Origin: Palsa-504 sp963835775
GTDB lineage: Bacteria; Actinomycetota; Actinomycetes; Streptosporangiales; Streptosporangiaceae
DNA length: 64,000 bases
Assembly: GCA_963835775.1 (NCBI GenBank)
Contig: CAWIHB010000007.1
Span: forward strand, 186,001 to 250,000
Direction: 5' to 3'
Under the pieces are notes generated by a model. That model made no database searches. It saw nothing but the letters and a program-made list of their open reading frames with translations, and had not been told where the DNA came from. Shown here in pieces: positions 24,849-35,737 of this stretch (positions within the stretch are counted from its first letter, which is position 1; each line of letters opens with the position of its first letter). The translations under genes were made by a program, and so were the position numbers.

Positions 24849-26213
24849 TTACGAGGCCGGCGCGTTCGCCGCGGTGCCGGCCACGCCGCGGTACTGCGCG
24901 ATCTGCGGGTCGACTGACGAGATCTGCGTGCAGCCCTGGGCCGTCACCATCTTCCCGTTGTCCGGCGTGACCGTGTAATCCTCGTTGTTCGGGATATGCA
25001 GGGGGTAGCTGCCGTAGGTCCACAGCTGGCACAGCATGCCGGTGTTGAAGCCCGACACCGCCTTGAACGCGGCGTTGACGCTGGCCACCGTGTACGCGCC
25101 GGTGATCGTCTCCAGCGCGTGCACCGCGATCTCGGCCTCGGTGAAGCCCATCTGGCTGAAGCTGCCGATGCCGCCGGAGACCGCCGAGCCGTACTGCTTG
25201 AGGATGGCCTTGTACAGGTTCATCGTCGTGGTGCTGGTGTCGTCGGGCGGGGTCAGCTCGGCGTTGACGAACAGCTTGCTGTTCCACTTGGCTCCCAGCG
25301 AGGTGGCCAGGAAGTCGGTGTTGCACGGCGTCGAGCAGCCCCACAGCTTGACCCGGTCCTCCAGGCCGAGCTTCTGCGCCGCCTGCAGGATGACCAGCGC
25401 CTCGGGCGGGGTGAAGTTGAGCACCACGGCGCCGTCCGGGCCGGCGTCGTCGACTTCCTTGATCGCCACCGAGTCGGCGTCGGAGATCGGCACGTTCTCG
25501 GTGAGCTGGACGATCGGCACGTTCGCCGCCTTGGCCAGCGCCGCCGGACCGGCGGCGATGTAACCGGTGCCGGGGACGTTGGACTGGTCGAACACGACCT
25601 TGGACACGTGCTGGCTCAGCGCGTACTGCACCGCGCCGTCCGAGCTGTACCGCGGGCCCATGTTGACCGCGGCGCTGTTCGGCGTCGAGTAGCACTCGGG
25701 GGCGATCCCGGAGTCGATGATGTAGTAGCCGAGCTTCTGCCAGTAGCTGCTGTCCACCGAGCACTCGATGATGGACGTGTTGCCGATGATGCCGACCACC
25801 TTGTCGGTCTGCACCAGCTGCTTGGCGTCGGCGGCGATCTGGGCCGGGTTGGTCTGCTCGGTCTCGATGTAGAGCTTGATCGGGTGGCCGTTGATGCCGC
25901 CGTTGGCGTTGACGCACGCGAAGTACGCGTTGGCCATGTTCGGGATGTCGGTGAACGAGGTCCCCGGCTGGTTGGTGACGATGGCGCCGAGCGCGATCGG
26001 CGTCCCGGTGGCGGCCACGCCCGGCTTGGTGCCGCACTGCGAGGTGCTGACCGCCGACGTGCTCGCCGAGCTGGACGCGGTGGTGGTGGAGCTCGGGCTG
26101 CTGGCGGTGCTGCTGGTACTGCTGCTCGCGCTGCTGCTGCAGCCGGCCGCGGCCAGGGCGACGGCCGCGGCGAGCAGGATCGTTCTTCGCACCTTGAGCA
26201 TGTGTCCGGTCAT
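24849..26213 (-). CDS. livK: Periplasmic-type substrate-binding lipoprotein LivK
   Basis: 454 residues. The signal peptide MLKVRRTILLAAAVALAAAGCSSS has a lipobox with the lipidated Cys near residue 25, followed by a Ser/Thr-rich tether. The type I binding protein fold follows: PIALGAIVTNQPGT, AYFACVNANGGINGHPIKL and IVQLTENVPISDADS. A strong AGGGGAAA site precedes the ATG at 26213. It delivers ligand to the LivHM channel. The neighbouring dehydrogenase and the aromatic genes suggest, but do not prove, uptake of an aromatic or short ketone/acid. Confidence 0.9.
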   Translation of the reverse strand: MTGHMLKVRRTILLAAAVALAAAGCSSSASSSTSSTASSPSSTTTASSSASTSAVSTSQCGTKPGVAATGTPIALGAIVTNQPGTSFTDIPNMANAYFACVNANGGINGHPIKLYIETEQTNPAQIAADAKQLVQTDKVVGIIGNTSIIECSVDSSYWQKLGYYIIDSGIAPECYSTPNSAAVNMGPRYSSDGAVQYALSQHVSKVVFDQSNVPGTGYIAAGPAALAKAANVPIVQLTENVPISDADSVAIKEVDDAGPDGAVVLNFTPPEALVILQAAQKLGLEDRVKLWGCSTPCNTDFLATSLGAKWNSKLFVNAELTPPDDTSTTTMNLYKAILKQYGSAVSGGIGSFSQMGFTEAEIAVHALETITGAYTVASVNAAFKAVSGFNTGMLCQLWTYGSYPLHIPNNEDYTVTPDNGKMVTAQGCTQISSVDPQIAQYRGVAGTAANAPAS

Positions 26214-26236
26214 CTTTTCCCCTCTGGATTAATTTC

Positions 26237-27269
26237 CTAGGGCACGGTCACCAGGATCTTTATGGCGTCCGGTGGCCGGCCCATCGCGAATTCGAATGCT
26301 TCGGCCGTGCGGGTCAGCGGGAAATGGTGCGAGAAGAGCGCGGTAAGCGAGGCGCGGTTGGCCGAAACCAGGCTTATCGCGTGCCGGAAATCCGATCTGG
26401 TGGCGCAACTGGAGCCGATGACGTCAATTTCCTTCTCCGGGAAGACGCCGGGCCTGATCACGGCGGCGCCCGACGACATGCCGATGACCACCACCCGGCC
26501 GGCCGAGGCCACCTGGTCCATGGCCGCGGGCAGCACGCCGGGCTCGCCGCTGGTCTCGATGACCAGCGGCGGCCCGTCGCCGTCGGTCCACTCCCGGGCC
26601 TCGCCGAGCAGGTCGGCAGGCGGGGCCCAGGCGGTGCGTTCGGCGCCGAGTTGCTTGGCCAGGTCACGCCGGATTTCGATCGGGTCGATGACGAAGACCC
26701 GGGCTCCAGCCTGCACCGCGGCGAGCAGCGTGGCCAGGCCGATCGGGCCCGCGCCGAACACCACCGCCTGCTCGCCGGGCCGCAGCCGGCCGCGGGCCAG
26801 GGCGTGCACGGCGATCGAGGCCGGCTCGACGAAGGCCGTGCCGTCGGCATCCAGGTCGCCGGTGGCGAAGACCGATGTGGCGGGGACCTCGAGCCGTTCG
26901 GCCAGGCCGCCGTCGAGATGCACGCCGACCAGCCGGAACCGGGTGCAGACGTTGGGCCGGCCTGTGGCAGGGGTAACAGGTGCCGCAGGGCAGCAGCGGG
27001 AAGATGGCGACCCGGTCGCCTTCGTGCAGGCCGTTTGCGTCGTCGGAAAGGTCGTCGATGACGGCGGAAACCTCGTGGCCCTGGATCCGCGGATAGAAGT
27101 CGCGGGCGCCGGAAAGCGCGCCCACGTCACCGGAAAACAGGTGGAAGTCCGAGCCGCAGATGCCCACCGCCTCCGGCCGCACGATGACGTTTCCGGTACG
27201 GGGCCGTCCCGGATCGGAAACGTCCTCGATCACCATCTCACCGGGTGATCTGGTCACTGCGGCCAGCAC
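26237..27269 (-). pseudogene. Zn-dependent alcohol dehydrogenase with a frameshift
   Basis: The reading frame from GTG 27269 gives the MDR catalytic domain: EAVGICGSDFHLFSGDVG, IQGHEVSAVI and the structural-zinc segment PCGTCYPC. There the frame breaks (about 26965) and the protein continues in another frame with GRPNVCTRFRLVGVHLDGGLAE, then the Rossmann motif VVFGAGPIGLATLLAAV and a normal C-terminus ending at 26237. A single-base indel between the second and fourth structural Cys explains both halves. It follows the importer operon start by 23 bp. Either a recent mutation or a sequencing error. Confidence 0.8.
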
Positions 27270-27957
27270 AGGCGGCCCCTTCCTCGCGGCAAGCCAGCAT
27301 GAGCGCAATGGCAGAAAACCGGGCCTTGCCGCACGCTAATGCGGAGATTCCCACGGCCGTTCCGGCTGGACAATGACACGGCACCCAAAAACGACCTGGC
27401 AATTCCTGAGGCTGGCCACAAGCGGACGCTTCAGGTCAGGATGAGGCCGCCGTCGACGGGTAGGCCGGGCCTGCGACCTGACCACCGAGCCTGACCGCGG
27501 GCGGCGATGATGACGCGTGAGGTATGTCACCGTGCCCGGGCCCTGGGGAATGGCCTTGATCTGGCGGAAGCGCCGGCTGGGTAAGGGTTGTGGCGAGGCC
27601 GCCCGGGAGGACGCATCGGCGCCGGGCCGACACGCCGTTTCCGGATTTGCGCCCGAAATCTCCCGCAATGTGTTACTAAATAAGGAGCTTGCCGGGGCAC
27701 CTAGACAGGCAGCCCCGGAAACCAGCGCCATTGCTATGTCGGCGTACGGCCGGGATGCGCGGCGCGGGGGGAACAGTGCAGGCGGCGATCAGCGTGCAGT
27801 GCGCTCGGCCGGCGGGTGGGCCGTCCCGTTCGTATGCCGACCCGTCGTCGGGCTAGTCCCCGCTGGCTTGATTTCCCAGCTGGGACGCTCCCCGCCAGGG
27901 CGACGGAGCACCCGGCGTATTTCCGATCGTCCCACCTGAGTCCCGATTTGAGGTGTC
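27270..27957. other. Long intergenic region upstream of the conservon
   Basis: About 690 bp between the broken dehydrogenase and cvnA. It has less coding bias than its flanks. Two antiparallel ORFs (27336-27731 minus and 27517-27939 plus) show no recognisable domain and overlap each other, so I do not call them. The cvnA promoter must lie here; no clear -10/-35 or repeat was found. Confidence 0.5.
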
Positions 27958-30675
27958 ATGGCTGCCAATACGCCACCGCCCCGCACCAGGTCCGCGCGGC
28001 TGACGCTGCTCAGCCTGCTGCTGATCCCGCTGCTGTCCCTGGCGGCACTCTGGGGGCTGACCGCCAGCATCGCGCTCGGCAACGTCGTCCGCTACCAGCA
28101 CTACGACACGGTTATCACCACGATCACCCCCGGCGTCACCGGACTGGAGGAGACGCTCCCGGTCGAGCGCGCGATCACCCTGGTCTGGCTGGCCACCGGG
28201 CGCCAGCCGGGGTTGTTCCAGGCTGAACTGACGACCGCGCGCCACAGCACCGACCAGTACGTCCCCCGGGTCCGCGGCGAGGTGACGCAGGTGCGGGGGC
28301 TGCTCGGCGCGAAGGCGGTGACCCTGATGAACGCCTTCCTCGCCAACCTCGCCAACCTGGCCAGTATCCGCGCCGCGGTCGACTCCGGCTCCGACGGCAC
28401 GGTGGCGGCCTTCAACGCCTACAGCATGATCAGCACGGCCGAAATCCAGTTCTTCCAGAATGCCTCGCCGCCTGCCGACCCCGAACTCGGCCTCATGACG
28501 CAGTCCGCGATCGCGGAGAGCCGGGCCCAGGACGCCGTCGGCGGCGCGATCTCCCTCATCGAGGGGGCGATCACGGCGCACGGCATCATGACCCAGCCCG
28601 AGCGCGTGCTGTTCGCGCAGGAGGTGGGGCAGCAGAACCTGGAGGTCGGCAACACGTTCTCGCTGGCCAACCCGACCCTGACGGCCCTGTACCAGCAGGT
28701 CTACACACTGCCCGCCTATCGCGAGCTGCAGACCACCGAGACCCAGATCCTGAACAGCCCAGCCAGCCGACCGATACCGGTGGACTCCGCGGCCTTCCAG
28801 CTCATCGCCCAGGCGATGCAGAAGGCCGTGCTGGCCAACGGCGCGCAGATCGGCGTCGTGCTCGGAGCGCAGTCGGCGCGCTTGCGCGATAGCACGGTGA
28901 CCGAGCTGGTCCTGGCCGCCGGGCTGGGCCTGGCCGCCGTGGCGGCCTCGATCTTCGTCATGGTGCGATTCGGCCGCAGGCTGCAGGTCGAGCTGAGCGA
29001 CCTCAACAACACGGCCAGGGAGATGGCCGACGAGCGGCTGCCGCGGCTCGTCGGCCAGCTGCGCCGCGGGGAGGACGTCGATGTCGAGTCGGAGCCGCCG
29101 CCGCTGAAGGCGAGCAGGATCACCGAGGTCGCGATCGTCGCCCGGGCCCTGTCTACCGTGCGGCGCACGGCGCTCGAGGCCGCCGTCGGCCAAGCCCGCC
29201 TGCGCAAAGGCGTCAACCAGGTCTTCGTCAGCCTGTCGCTGCGGAACCAGTCGCTGCTGCACCGGCAGCTCGGCATGCTCGACACCATGGAGCGGGCCAC
29301 CAGCGATCCGGCCGTCCTGGCTGACCTGTTCCGCCTTGACCACCTCACGACCCGCATGCGGCGGCACGCCGAGGGCCTGCTGATCCTGGCCGGGTCGGTA
29401 CCCGGCCGTGGCTGGCGCGACCCGGTGCCGGTGGTCGACGTGCTGCAGGCAGCGGTCGCGGAGATCGAGGACTACGTCCGGGTGGACGTGATCACCGACA
29501 CCACCGACGCCGTGGTGGGGAACGCGGTGAACGACGTCATCCACCTGATCGCCGAGCTGGTCGAGAACGCCGCCGCATTCTCCCCTCCAACTACCCGGGT
29601 GACGATCACCGGCGCGATCGTGGGCCGCGGCTTCGCGGTCGAGATCGAGGACCGCGGTCTGGGCATGGACCCGGAGAAGATGGCCGCCGCCAACGAGCAA
29701 CTGGCCAGCCCGCCCGAGTTCGACCTGGCCAACAGCGACCAGCTCGGCTTGTTCCTGGCCGGCCAGCTCGCCGCCAGGCACGGGATCACGGTGACGCTGC
29801 GGCGGTCTCCCTTTGGCGGTACCACCGCCATCGTGCTGCTCCCGACGGAGATCATCACGTCGGAGACGGCGGAAAGCTCCGGCTCTGGGCCTGGCCGCGG
29901 CGCCGAGCAGCCGCCGACCGCAAACGGCTCGGCGTACGGGCCAGGCCCGGCCGGGGACCCGGATCTCGCCCAGGCGTTCGGGATGACCGGTCGGCACCGG
30001 ATCGCGACGAGCTCCCCGGCGACGAGCGGCCAGGCCAGTGCGGGCCCAGGGGCCGACGGGGTGACGGTCCCCGACTGGGTGACGGTCCCCGGCAGGCCGG
30101 CGGCCGAACCGCCGATTGCCGCGGCCGTGGCCGCGGGCTGGGCCAGCGGCCCGGCAGCACCCGACGTAATGACCGATCCCGCGAAGTCCCCTGGGCCCGA
30201 CGGGTCCGACGGGTCCGACGGGTCCAACGGGCACAGCCGGTCCAACGGGAATAGCGGAGCTAACGGAGCTCACGAGCACATAGGGCCTACCGGGTCTGCG
30301 GAAGACATCGGCTCCGTGGGCGTGGCCGGTTCTCCCGGCGTCGAAGAGTCCGGTCCCGGCCAGGCGGCGAGCGCCGTGGCGGGCCGCGCTACCTACCGGG
30401 GCCTGCCCCGGCGTGTCCGCCAGGCCAATCTCGCCCCGCAGTTTCGCGGCCTGGCGGGCACCGCGCAAGCCGCGGCCCCGCACCTGGCCGCTGGGCCGGC
30501 GGGACGCTCACCCGAGCAGACAGGAAGCCTGATGTCCACGATGCAGGCCGGGTGGCTGGCCGGTCGTCTCGACGACCTGGACTCCCCCGGCGCCGGCCTG
30601 GACATCCTGGACGGGCGGCCAGCAAGCGCGTCAGGTGGGGATGCCGCTTCCGACGATCGTGAGGGTGAGTCATGA
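27958..30675 (+). CDS. cvnA: Conservon sensor histidine kinase (CvnA-like) with NIT domain
   Basis: 905 residues. One transmembrane helix (about 16-40), a large extracytoplasmic nitrate/nitrite-sensing-type helical domain (about 50-300), a second helix (about 318-340: VTELVLAAGLGLAAVAASIFVMVRFG), a HAMP-like linker and an ATPase domain with HLIAELVENAAAFSPP (N box) and VEIEDRGLGMDPEKM. A long Gly/Ser/Pro tail (about 640-905) contains GSDGSDGSNG repeats. The DHp region FVSLSLRNQSLLHRQLGMLD lacks the standard H-E/D box, as in other Cvn kinases. First gene of cvnABCD, controlling a small GTPase at the membrane. Confidence 0.92.
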   Translation: MAANTPPPRTRSARLTLLSLLLIPLLSLAALWGLTASIALGNVVRYQHYDTVITTITPGVTGLEETLPVERAITLVWLATGRQPGLFQAELTTARHSTDQYVPRVRGEVTQVRGLLGAKAVTLMNAFLANLANLASIRAAVDSGSDGTVAAFNAYSMISTAEIQFFQNASPPADPELGLMTQSAIAESRAQDAVGGAISLIEGAITAHGIMTQPERVLFAQEVGQQNLEVGNTFSLANPTLTALYQQVYTLPAYRELQTTETQILNSPASRPIPVDSAAFQLIAQAMQKAVLANGAQIGVVLGAQSARLRDSTVTELVLAAGLGLAAVAASIFVMVRFGRRLQVELSDLNNTAREMADERLPRLVGQLRRGEDVDVESEPPPLKASRITEVAIVARALSTVRRTALEAAVGQARLRKGVNQVFVSLSLRNQSLLHRQLGMLDTMERATSDPAVLADLFRLDHLTTRMRRHAEGLLILAGSVPGRGWRDPVPVVDVLQAAVAEIEDYVRVDVITDTTDAVVGNAVNDVIHLIAELVENAAAFSPPTTRVTITGAIVGRGFAVEIEDRGLGMDPEKMAAANEQLASPPEFDLANSDQLGLFLAGQLAARHGITVTLRRSPFGGTTAIVLLPTEIITSETAESSGSGPGRGAEQPPTANGSAYGPGPAGDPDLAQAFGMTGRHRIATSSPATSGQASAGPGADGVTVPDWVTVPGRPAAEPPIAAAVAAGWASGPAAPDVMTDPAKSPGPDGSDGSDGSNGHSRSNGNSGANGAHEHIGPTGSAEDIGSVGVAGSPGVEESGPGQAASAVAGRATYRGLPRRVRQANLAPQFRGLAGTAQAAAPHLAAGPAGRSPEQTGSLMSTMQAGWLAGRLDDLDSPGAGLDILDGRPASASGGDAASDDREGES

Positions 30676-31094
30676 CGCAGGCGAAGGGCGAGGGGGAACA
30701 GCTCGGTTGGCTGCTGGACAACCTGGTTTCCCGGGTGGCGAACATCCGTGAGGCGCTGATCCTGTCCAGGGACGGACTGGTGGTGGCGAAGTCATCGAGC
30801 ATGAGCCGTGAGCAGGGCGACCGTCTGTCTGCTCTGGCCGCGGGCGTGCAGAGCCTGGCCCGCGGGGCCGGGCAGCAGGTCGGGGGCGGAGATGTGCGGC
30901 AGATCGTCATCGAGATGGACTCGGCGTTCATGTTCGTGATGGCGGCCGGCCAGGGCACCTGCCTGGCCGTACTCGCCTCGGCCGAGGCCAACGTGGGCGT
31001 GATGGCCTACGAGATGGCCATGCTGGTGCGGCGGATGGGCGTGCACCTCACCGCGGCGCCGAGACCCGCCGCTCACGAACCAGCCGCGGGCTGA
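30672..31094 (+). CDS. cvnB: Roadblock/LC7 protein (CvnB-like)
   Basis: 140 residues, overlapping the cvnA stop by 4 nt. The Roadblock fold is seen in GWLLDNLVSRVANIREALIL, SRDGLVVAKSSSM, LARGAGQQVGGGDVRQIVIE and FVMAAGQGTCLAVLASAEANVG. In conservons this protein regulates the CvnD GTPase, probably as a GTPase-activating partner. Confidence 0.92.
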   Translation: MTQAKGEGEQLGWLLDNLVSRVANIREALILSRDGLVVAKSSSMSREQGDRLSALAAGVQSLARGAGQQVGGGDVRQIVIEMDSAFMFVMAAGQGTCLAVLASAEANVGVMAYEMAMLVRRMGVHLTAAPRPAAHEPAAG

Positions 31095-31099
31095 GCGCC

Positions 31100-31477
31100 G
31101 TGAGCGCACCCAAGGAGAGGTGGTTCGACCGGGACGCGGGGCCGGTCGTCCGCCCGTACGCCATGACGAAGGGCCGCACCGCGCCCGCCTCCGAGTCGTT
31201 CATCGGGCTGATCGACGTGGTGATGGCCGTCGCCGATCCCCTGGCCCCAGCCGATGTGCACCTGGGCCGCGAGCACCGGCGGATCCTGAGCCGCTGCCGT
31301 CGGCCCATCACGGTGGTGGACCTGGCCTCCGACGTCGACCTCCCGGTGGGGGTGGTCCGCGTCCTGCTCAGCGACCTGAGCCAGTACGGGATGCTCCGGG
31401 TGGTCGCGGCTTCCCAAGAACCGGTAAAACACGAGCGTCTACTGAGGAACGTCCTGGATGCACTACAGACACTTTGA
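31100..31477 (+). CDS. cvnC: DUF742 protein (CvnC-like)
   Basis: 125 residues. VRPYAMTKGRTAPASESFIGLI and a winged-helix-like half, VDLASDVDLPVGVVRVLLSDLS, define DUF742. Its end overlaps the start of the GTPase gene by 20 nt. Third member of the conservon; molecular role unknown. Confidence 0.92.
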   Translation: MSAPKERWFDRDAGPVVRPYAMTKGRTAPASESFIGLIDVVMAVADPLAPADVHLGREHRRILSRCRRPITVVDLASDVDLPVGVVRVLLSDLSQYGMLRVVAASQEPVKHERLLRNVLDALQTL

Positions 31478-32096
31478 CACGGTCGAGGCGGAAGTAATCC
31501 CCGCCACCGCCAAGATCTTGATCGCGGGGGGATTCGGGGCGGGCAAGACCACCCTGGTCGGCGCGATCAGCGAGATCCGCCCGCTGTACACCGAGGAGAT
31601 GCTCAGCGACCGCAGCGTCGGTGTCGACGACATTACCGGCGTTGGCGGCAAGACCACCACCACGGTAGCCATGGATTTCGGGAGGATAACCTTCCGGGCC
31701 GACTTGACCCTGTACCTGTTCGGCACGCCCGGCCAGGAACGCTTCTGGTTCATGTGGGACGAACTCGCCTTCGGGGCGGTCGGGGCGGTGGTGCTGGCCG
31801 ACACGCGGCGCCTGGCCGACTGTTTCGCCGCGGTGGACTACTTCGAGCACCGTGGCACGCCGTTCCTCGTGGCGGTCAATTGCTTCGATGGCGCCCCGGT
31901 CTACGAGCCGGATGATGTCCGGATCGCCCTCGACCTCGACCAGGATACGCCCGTGGTGATGTGCGACGCGCGGCAGCGTGAGTCGGTCAAGAAGGTGCTC
32001 ATCGCCCTGTTCCGTCACGCGGTCGCCAAGGCCAGCGCCAGCCCGGTTGGGCATGCCCAGGTGGCCGGCCGGGCGCACCACGGCCCGTTCGGATAA
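31458..32096 (+). CDS. cvnD: Conservon small GTPase (CvnD-like)
   Basis: 212 residues. The P-loop is ILIAGGFGAGKTTLVGAIS, switch I-like TTTVAMDFGRI follows and G3 is LFGTPGQERFWFMWDEL; the G4 motif is VAVNCFDG. The last about 20 residues (SPVGHAQVAGRAHHGPFG) extend beyond the usual end. They are encoded by sequence containing dispersed-motif copy 4, so the original C-terminus may have been replaced. Convergent with the damaged metK. Confidence 0.92.
   Translation: MHYRHFDTVEAEVIPATAKILIAGGFGAGKTTLVGAISEIRPLYTEEMLSDRSVGVDDITGVGGKTTTTVAMDFGRITFRADLTLYLFGTPGQERFWFMWDELAFGAVGAVVLADTRRLADCFAAVDYFEHRGTPFLVAVNCFDGAPVYEPDDVRIALDLDQDTPVVMCDARQRESVKKVLIALFRHAVAKASASPVGHAQVAGRAHHGPFG
32080..32092 (-). 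repeat. Dispersed motif CCGAACGGGCCGT, copy 4, at the metK/cvnD convergence
   Basis: On the minus strand ACTTTTATCCGAACGGGCCG follows directly after the last conserved metK codons (ALRTDAGL), where a stop would be expected. On the plus strand the same bases encode the final residues of the GTPase. Confidence 0.65.
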
Positions 32097-32100
32097 AAGT

Positions 32101-33287
<1,187 letters not shown>

Positions 33288-33291
<4 letters not shown>

Positions 33292-34301
33292 GGGGTGTCG
33301 CCTCCGGTGAGTTCGGTCCTGACCATGGCGGCCCCGGCCACCATGGCGCGCAGCTTGGCCCGCGCCACCTCCGGGGCCAGGTGCCGCAGGCCGCAGTCGG
33401 GGTTGATCATCAGGCGGTCGGCGGGCACGTACTCCAGCGCCCGGCGGATCCGTTCCGCGACCAGCTCGGGCGTCTCGACCTCGGGCGTCTTGACGTCGAT
33501 GACGCCGAAGCCCAGCCACCGGTCCCATTCGTGCAGCAGGCGCAGGTCCTCCAGGCCCTTGCGGGCGAACTCCAGGACCAGCTGGTCGACCCGGGCGGCC
33601 TGCACGGCCGGGAACAGGAAGTCGTAGTGCCCTTCCCAGGACGGGCGGGCGTACCGGTTGCCGTAGCAGACGTGCAGGGCCCAGGTGGCGGTAACGCCGT
33701 CGGTGACCATGTTGACCGCCTCGACGGCCAGCTCGGCATGCTCCGGGTAGCCGGCCAGGAACGGCTCGTCGATCTGCAGGAAGTCGGCGCCGGCCTCGGC
33801 CAGCTCGCGGGCCTCGGCGTTGAGCCTGCGGGCCAGCGCACGGACCAGGTCGCCAGGCTGGTCGTAGGCGCCGTCCCTGATCCGGCGGGACAGCGAGAAC
33901 GGGCCGGTGAAGGAGAACTTGACCGGCCGCTGGGTGAGCTGCCGGATGAACCGGAAGTCGGCGGCCAGCTCCAGGCCGGGGTGGGTCCCGTCGGGCAGCG
34001 GACGGGTGACCTCGGCGTCGTAGTAGTCGAAGTAGTCGGTCTTGGCCCGCTGCGGGATGTGCACGCCGGGCAGGCGGGCCAGGAAATAGTCGACGTCGTT
34101 GTCCCGGCGCAGCTCGCCGTCGGACACGATGTCGATGCCGGCCAGCTCCTGGTCCTTGACCGCGGCCTTGATGGCCACCTCGTGGATCTCGGCCAGGTGC
34201 TGGGCGCTGATCCGGCGCTGGTAGTACTCGGTCTTCAGCCGCTCCAGCCATTCCGGCACCGAGTACGAGCCCACGACCGTGGTCGGCAGCAGGGTATTCA
34301 C
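33288..34301 (-). CDS. Core MetE-like (cobalamin-independent) methyltransferase
   Basis: 337 residues from GTG 34301. Only the C-terminal catalytic barrel of MetE is present. It opens LLPTTVVGSYSVPEWLERL, with Asp-rich GIDIVSDGELRRD, and predicted zinc ligands His210 and Cys212 (ALHVCYGNRY), Glu244 (LVLEFA) and Cys303 (NPDCGLRHL). Core MetE proteins lack the folate-binding N-terminal domain; known ones are folate-independent methionine synthases or thiol-alkyl transferases such as epoxyalkane:CoM transferase. Placed between a SAM methyltransferase and metK, methionine synthesis is the simplest role. Confidence 0.87.
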
Positions 34302-34306
34302 GGGGC

Positions 34307-35737
34307 TCAGTCCCGGGCCTGGGCGATGAGCGTGGTGATGTTCGAGCCGGGCCGCTGCCGGAACGGGACGAACTGCACGCCGAACCCGCGCCGGTTCGCG
34401 ACCAGCTGCAGCAGCGGGCCGTTGACCCAGTTCACCACCGACCCGTCGTACTTGCCCGGGCCGTAGAACCCAGTTCGATACAGCGGGCGGGCGGTCAGGA
34501 ACAGGTCGTGGCACTGCAGCCGGCCGTACGGGTGCAGCAGCGGCAGCGTGCCGGTGAAGCTGGCCAGCGCGCCGTTGCTGACGTGCATGCGGACGTCGCC
34601 TTCGCCCTCGATCAGCGACCGCAGGATCTCGCCGGTCAGCTCCCCGGTGACCTGGTAGCGATCCAGGCCCTCCAGCGGTACGTACCGTTCCCGCAGCCGC
34701 AGCGCGTCCCACACCGCCCGCCAGAAGCCGACCGCCTGGCCGGGATCGGGGAACTGGCCGGGGGCGGACTCGCTCAGCAGTTCCGGGCCGATCCGCAGCA
34801 GCCGGTCGATGAGCGGGGGCAGCCCGTCGCGGCTGGTGCCGAACCGGCCGGCGATCAGGTCGGCGTCGTCGTCGGTGAGGAAGGCCTGGGCCTGCACCAG
34901 GTAGGTGCGCCCGTGGATGCAGGCCAGCTCGTCGGTGGGCAGGTTGTCGTAGACGTTGGAGATGTAGGCCAGGAACGCCTTGCCGGCCAGGAAGCCGAGC
35001 GTGATCGACGGCCGGGTGGCCTCCACGACCAGCGCGCTGACCCGGTCGCCGTGGTGAGCCACGGCCGTTCGGGCCCGTTCCAGTACGTGCGGGGAGTAGT
35101 CGCCCATCAGGTAGCGCAGCCGGCGGTAGTAGTCGCGGCCGTGCCTGCGGTCGAGCTGGACGAACTCGTCCAGCCAGGTGCGGGCCTGGTTGCCGTTGCC
35201 GACGCCGAGCTCCAGGATGTACAGCTCGTCGGGCAGCGCGCAGCGGGCGGCCAGGTCGTCCCAGAGCCGGAACAGCTCCAGGATCAGCTCCCGGGCCGCC
35301 TCGGTGTTCCGTGCGTCGCTCTCGCCGCCGGGCAGCGACTGCTCGTACTCCCGGCCGGTGGCCCGCTCCCAGTCCGACAGGGCCTGCCAGTACAGCGCGT
35401 TGAACCGCCAGATGCAGCTGTCCCGGCCCGGCACCCATGGTTCCAGGGCCAGGCCGGGCAGGCCGGCCAGCGCGCTCTTGACGCTCGCGGCCAGGTCGAT
35501 GTCGCCGCAGCGGCGCAAGTCGACGGCGATCTCCACGTCTTTGCTGTCCGGGCCGGCGATGGGCCGGGCCACGACCGGCTCGCGGAAGTTGCCGCGGTAC
35601 TGGATCCAGTCGCAGACCACCCGCAGCCGGGCCAGGTCGGCGGGCGAGGCGCAGACCGCCTCGACGATCGGGCCGAGCGCGGCCCGGGCCGCGGCGGATT
35701 CCCGCAGCTTCTTGACCGGACGCAGGTCAACCTCCAC
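34307..35737 (-). CDS. SAM-dependent methyltransferase in the methyl-supply operon
   Basis: 476 residues. The class I SAM-binding motif ELYILELGVGNGNQARTWLDEF lies near residue 170. LRYLMGDYSPHVLERARTAVAHH and AFLAYISNVYDNLP form the motif II/III region, similar in layout to MidA/DUF185-type enzymes. Long N- and C-terminal extensions (residues 1-150 and 300-476) lack a recognised domain. It overlaps metF by 11 nt and is followed after 5 nt by the MetE-like gene. The operon context suggests a methyltransferase with a dedicated methyl supply; its acceptor is unknown. Confidence 0.75.
   Translation of the reverse strand: MEVDLRPVKKLRESAAARAALGPIVEAVCASPADLARLRVVCDWIQYRGNFREPVVARPIAGPDSKDVEIAVDLRRCGDIDLAASVKSALAGLPGLALEPWVPGRDSCIWRFNALYWQALSDWERATGREYEQSLPGGESDARNTEAARELILELFRLWDDLAARCALPDELYILELGVGNGNQARTWLDEFVQLDRRHGRDYYRRLRYLMGDYSPHVLERARTAVAHHGDRVSALVVEATRPSITLGFLAGKAFLAYISNVYDNLPTDELACIHGRTYLVQAQAFLTDDDADLIAGRFGTSRDGLPPLIDRLLRIGPELLSESAPGQFPDPGQAVGFWRAVWDALRLRERYVPLEGLDRYQVTGELTGEILRSLIEGEGDVRMHVSNGALASFTGTLPLLHPYGRLQCHDLFLTARPLYRTGFYGPGKYDGSVVNWVNGPLLQLVANRRGFGVQFVPFRQRPGSNITTLIAQARD

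Noticed and set aside
27336..27939. Two antiparallel ORFs in the gap before the conservon
   Set aside because: They overlap each other, lack recognisable domains, and start codons have no ribosome site, so I treat the stretch as non-coding.
31368..32096. C-terminal extension of MetK antisense to the GTPase gene
   Set aside because: The extension exists only because the stop is missing; it has no domain and lies over the well-conserved CvnD coding region.
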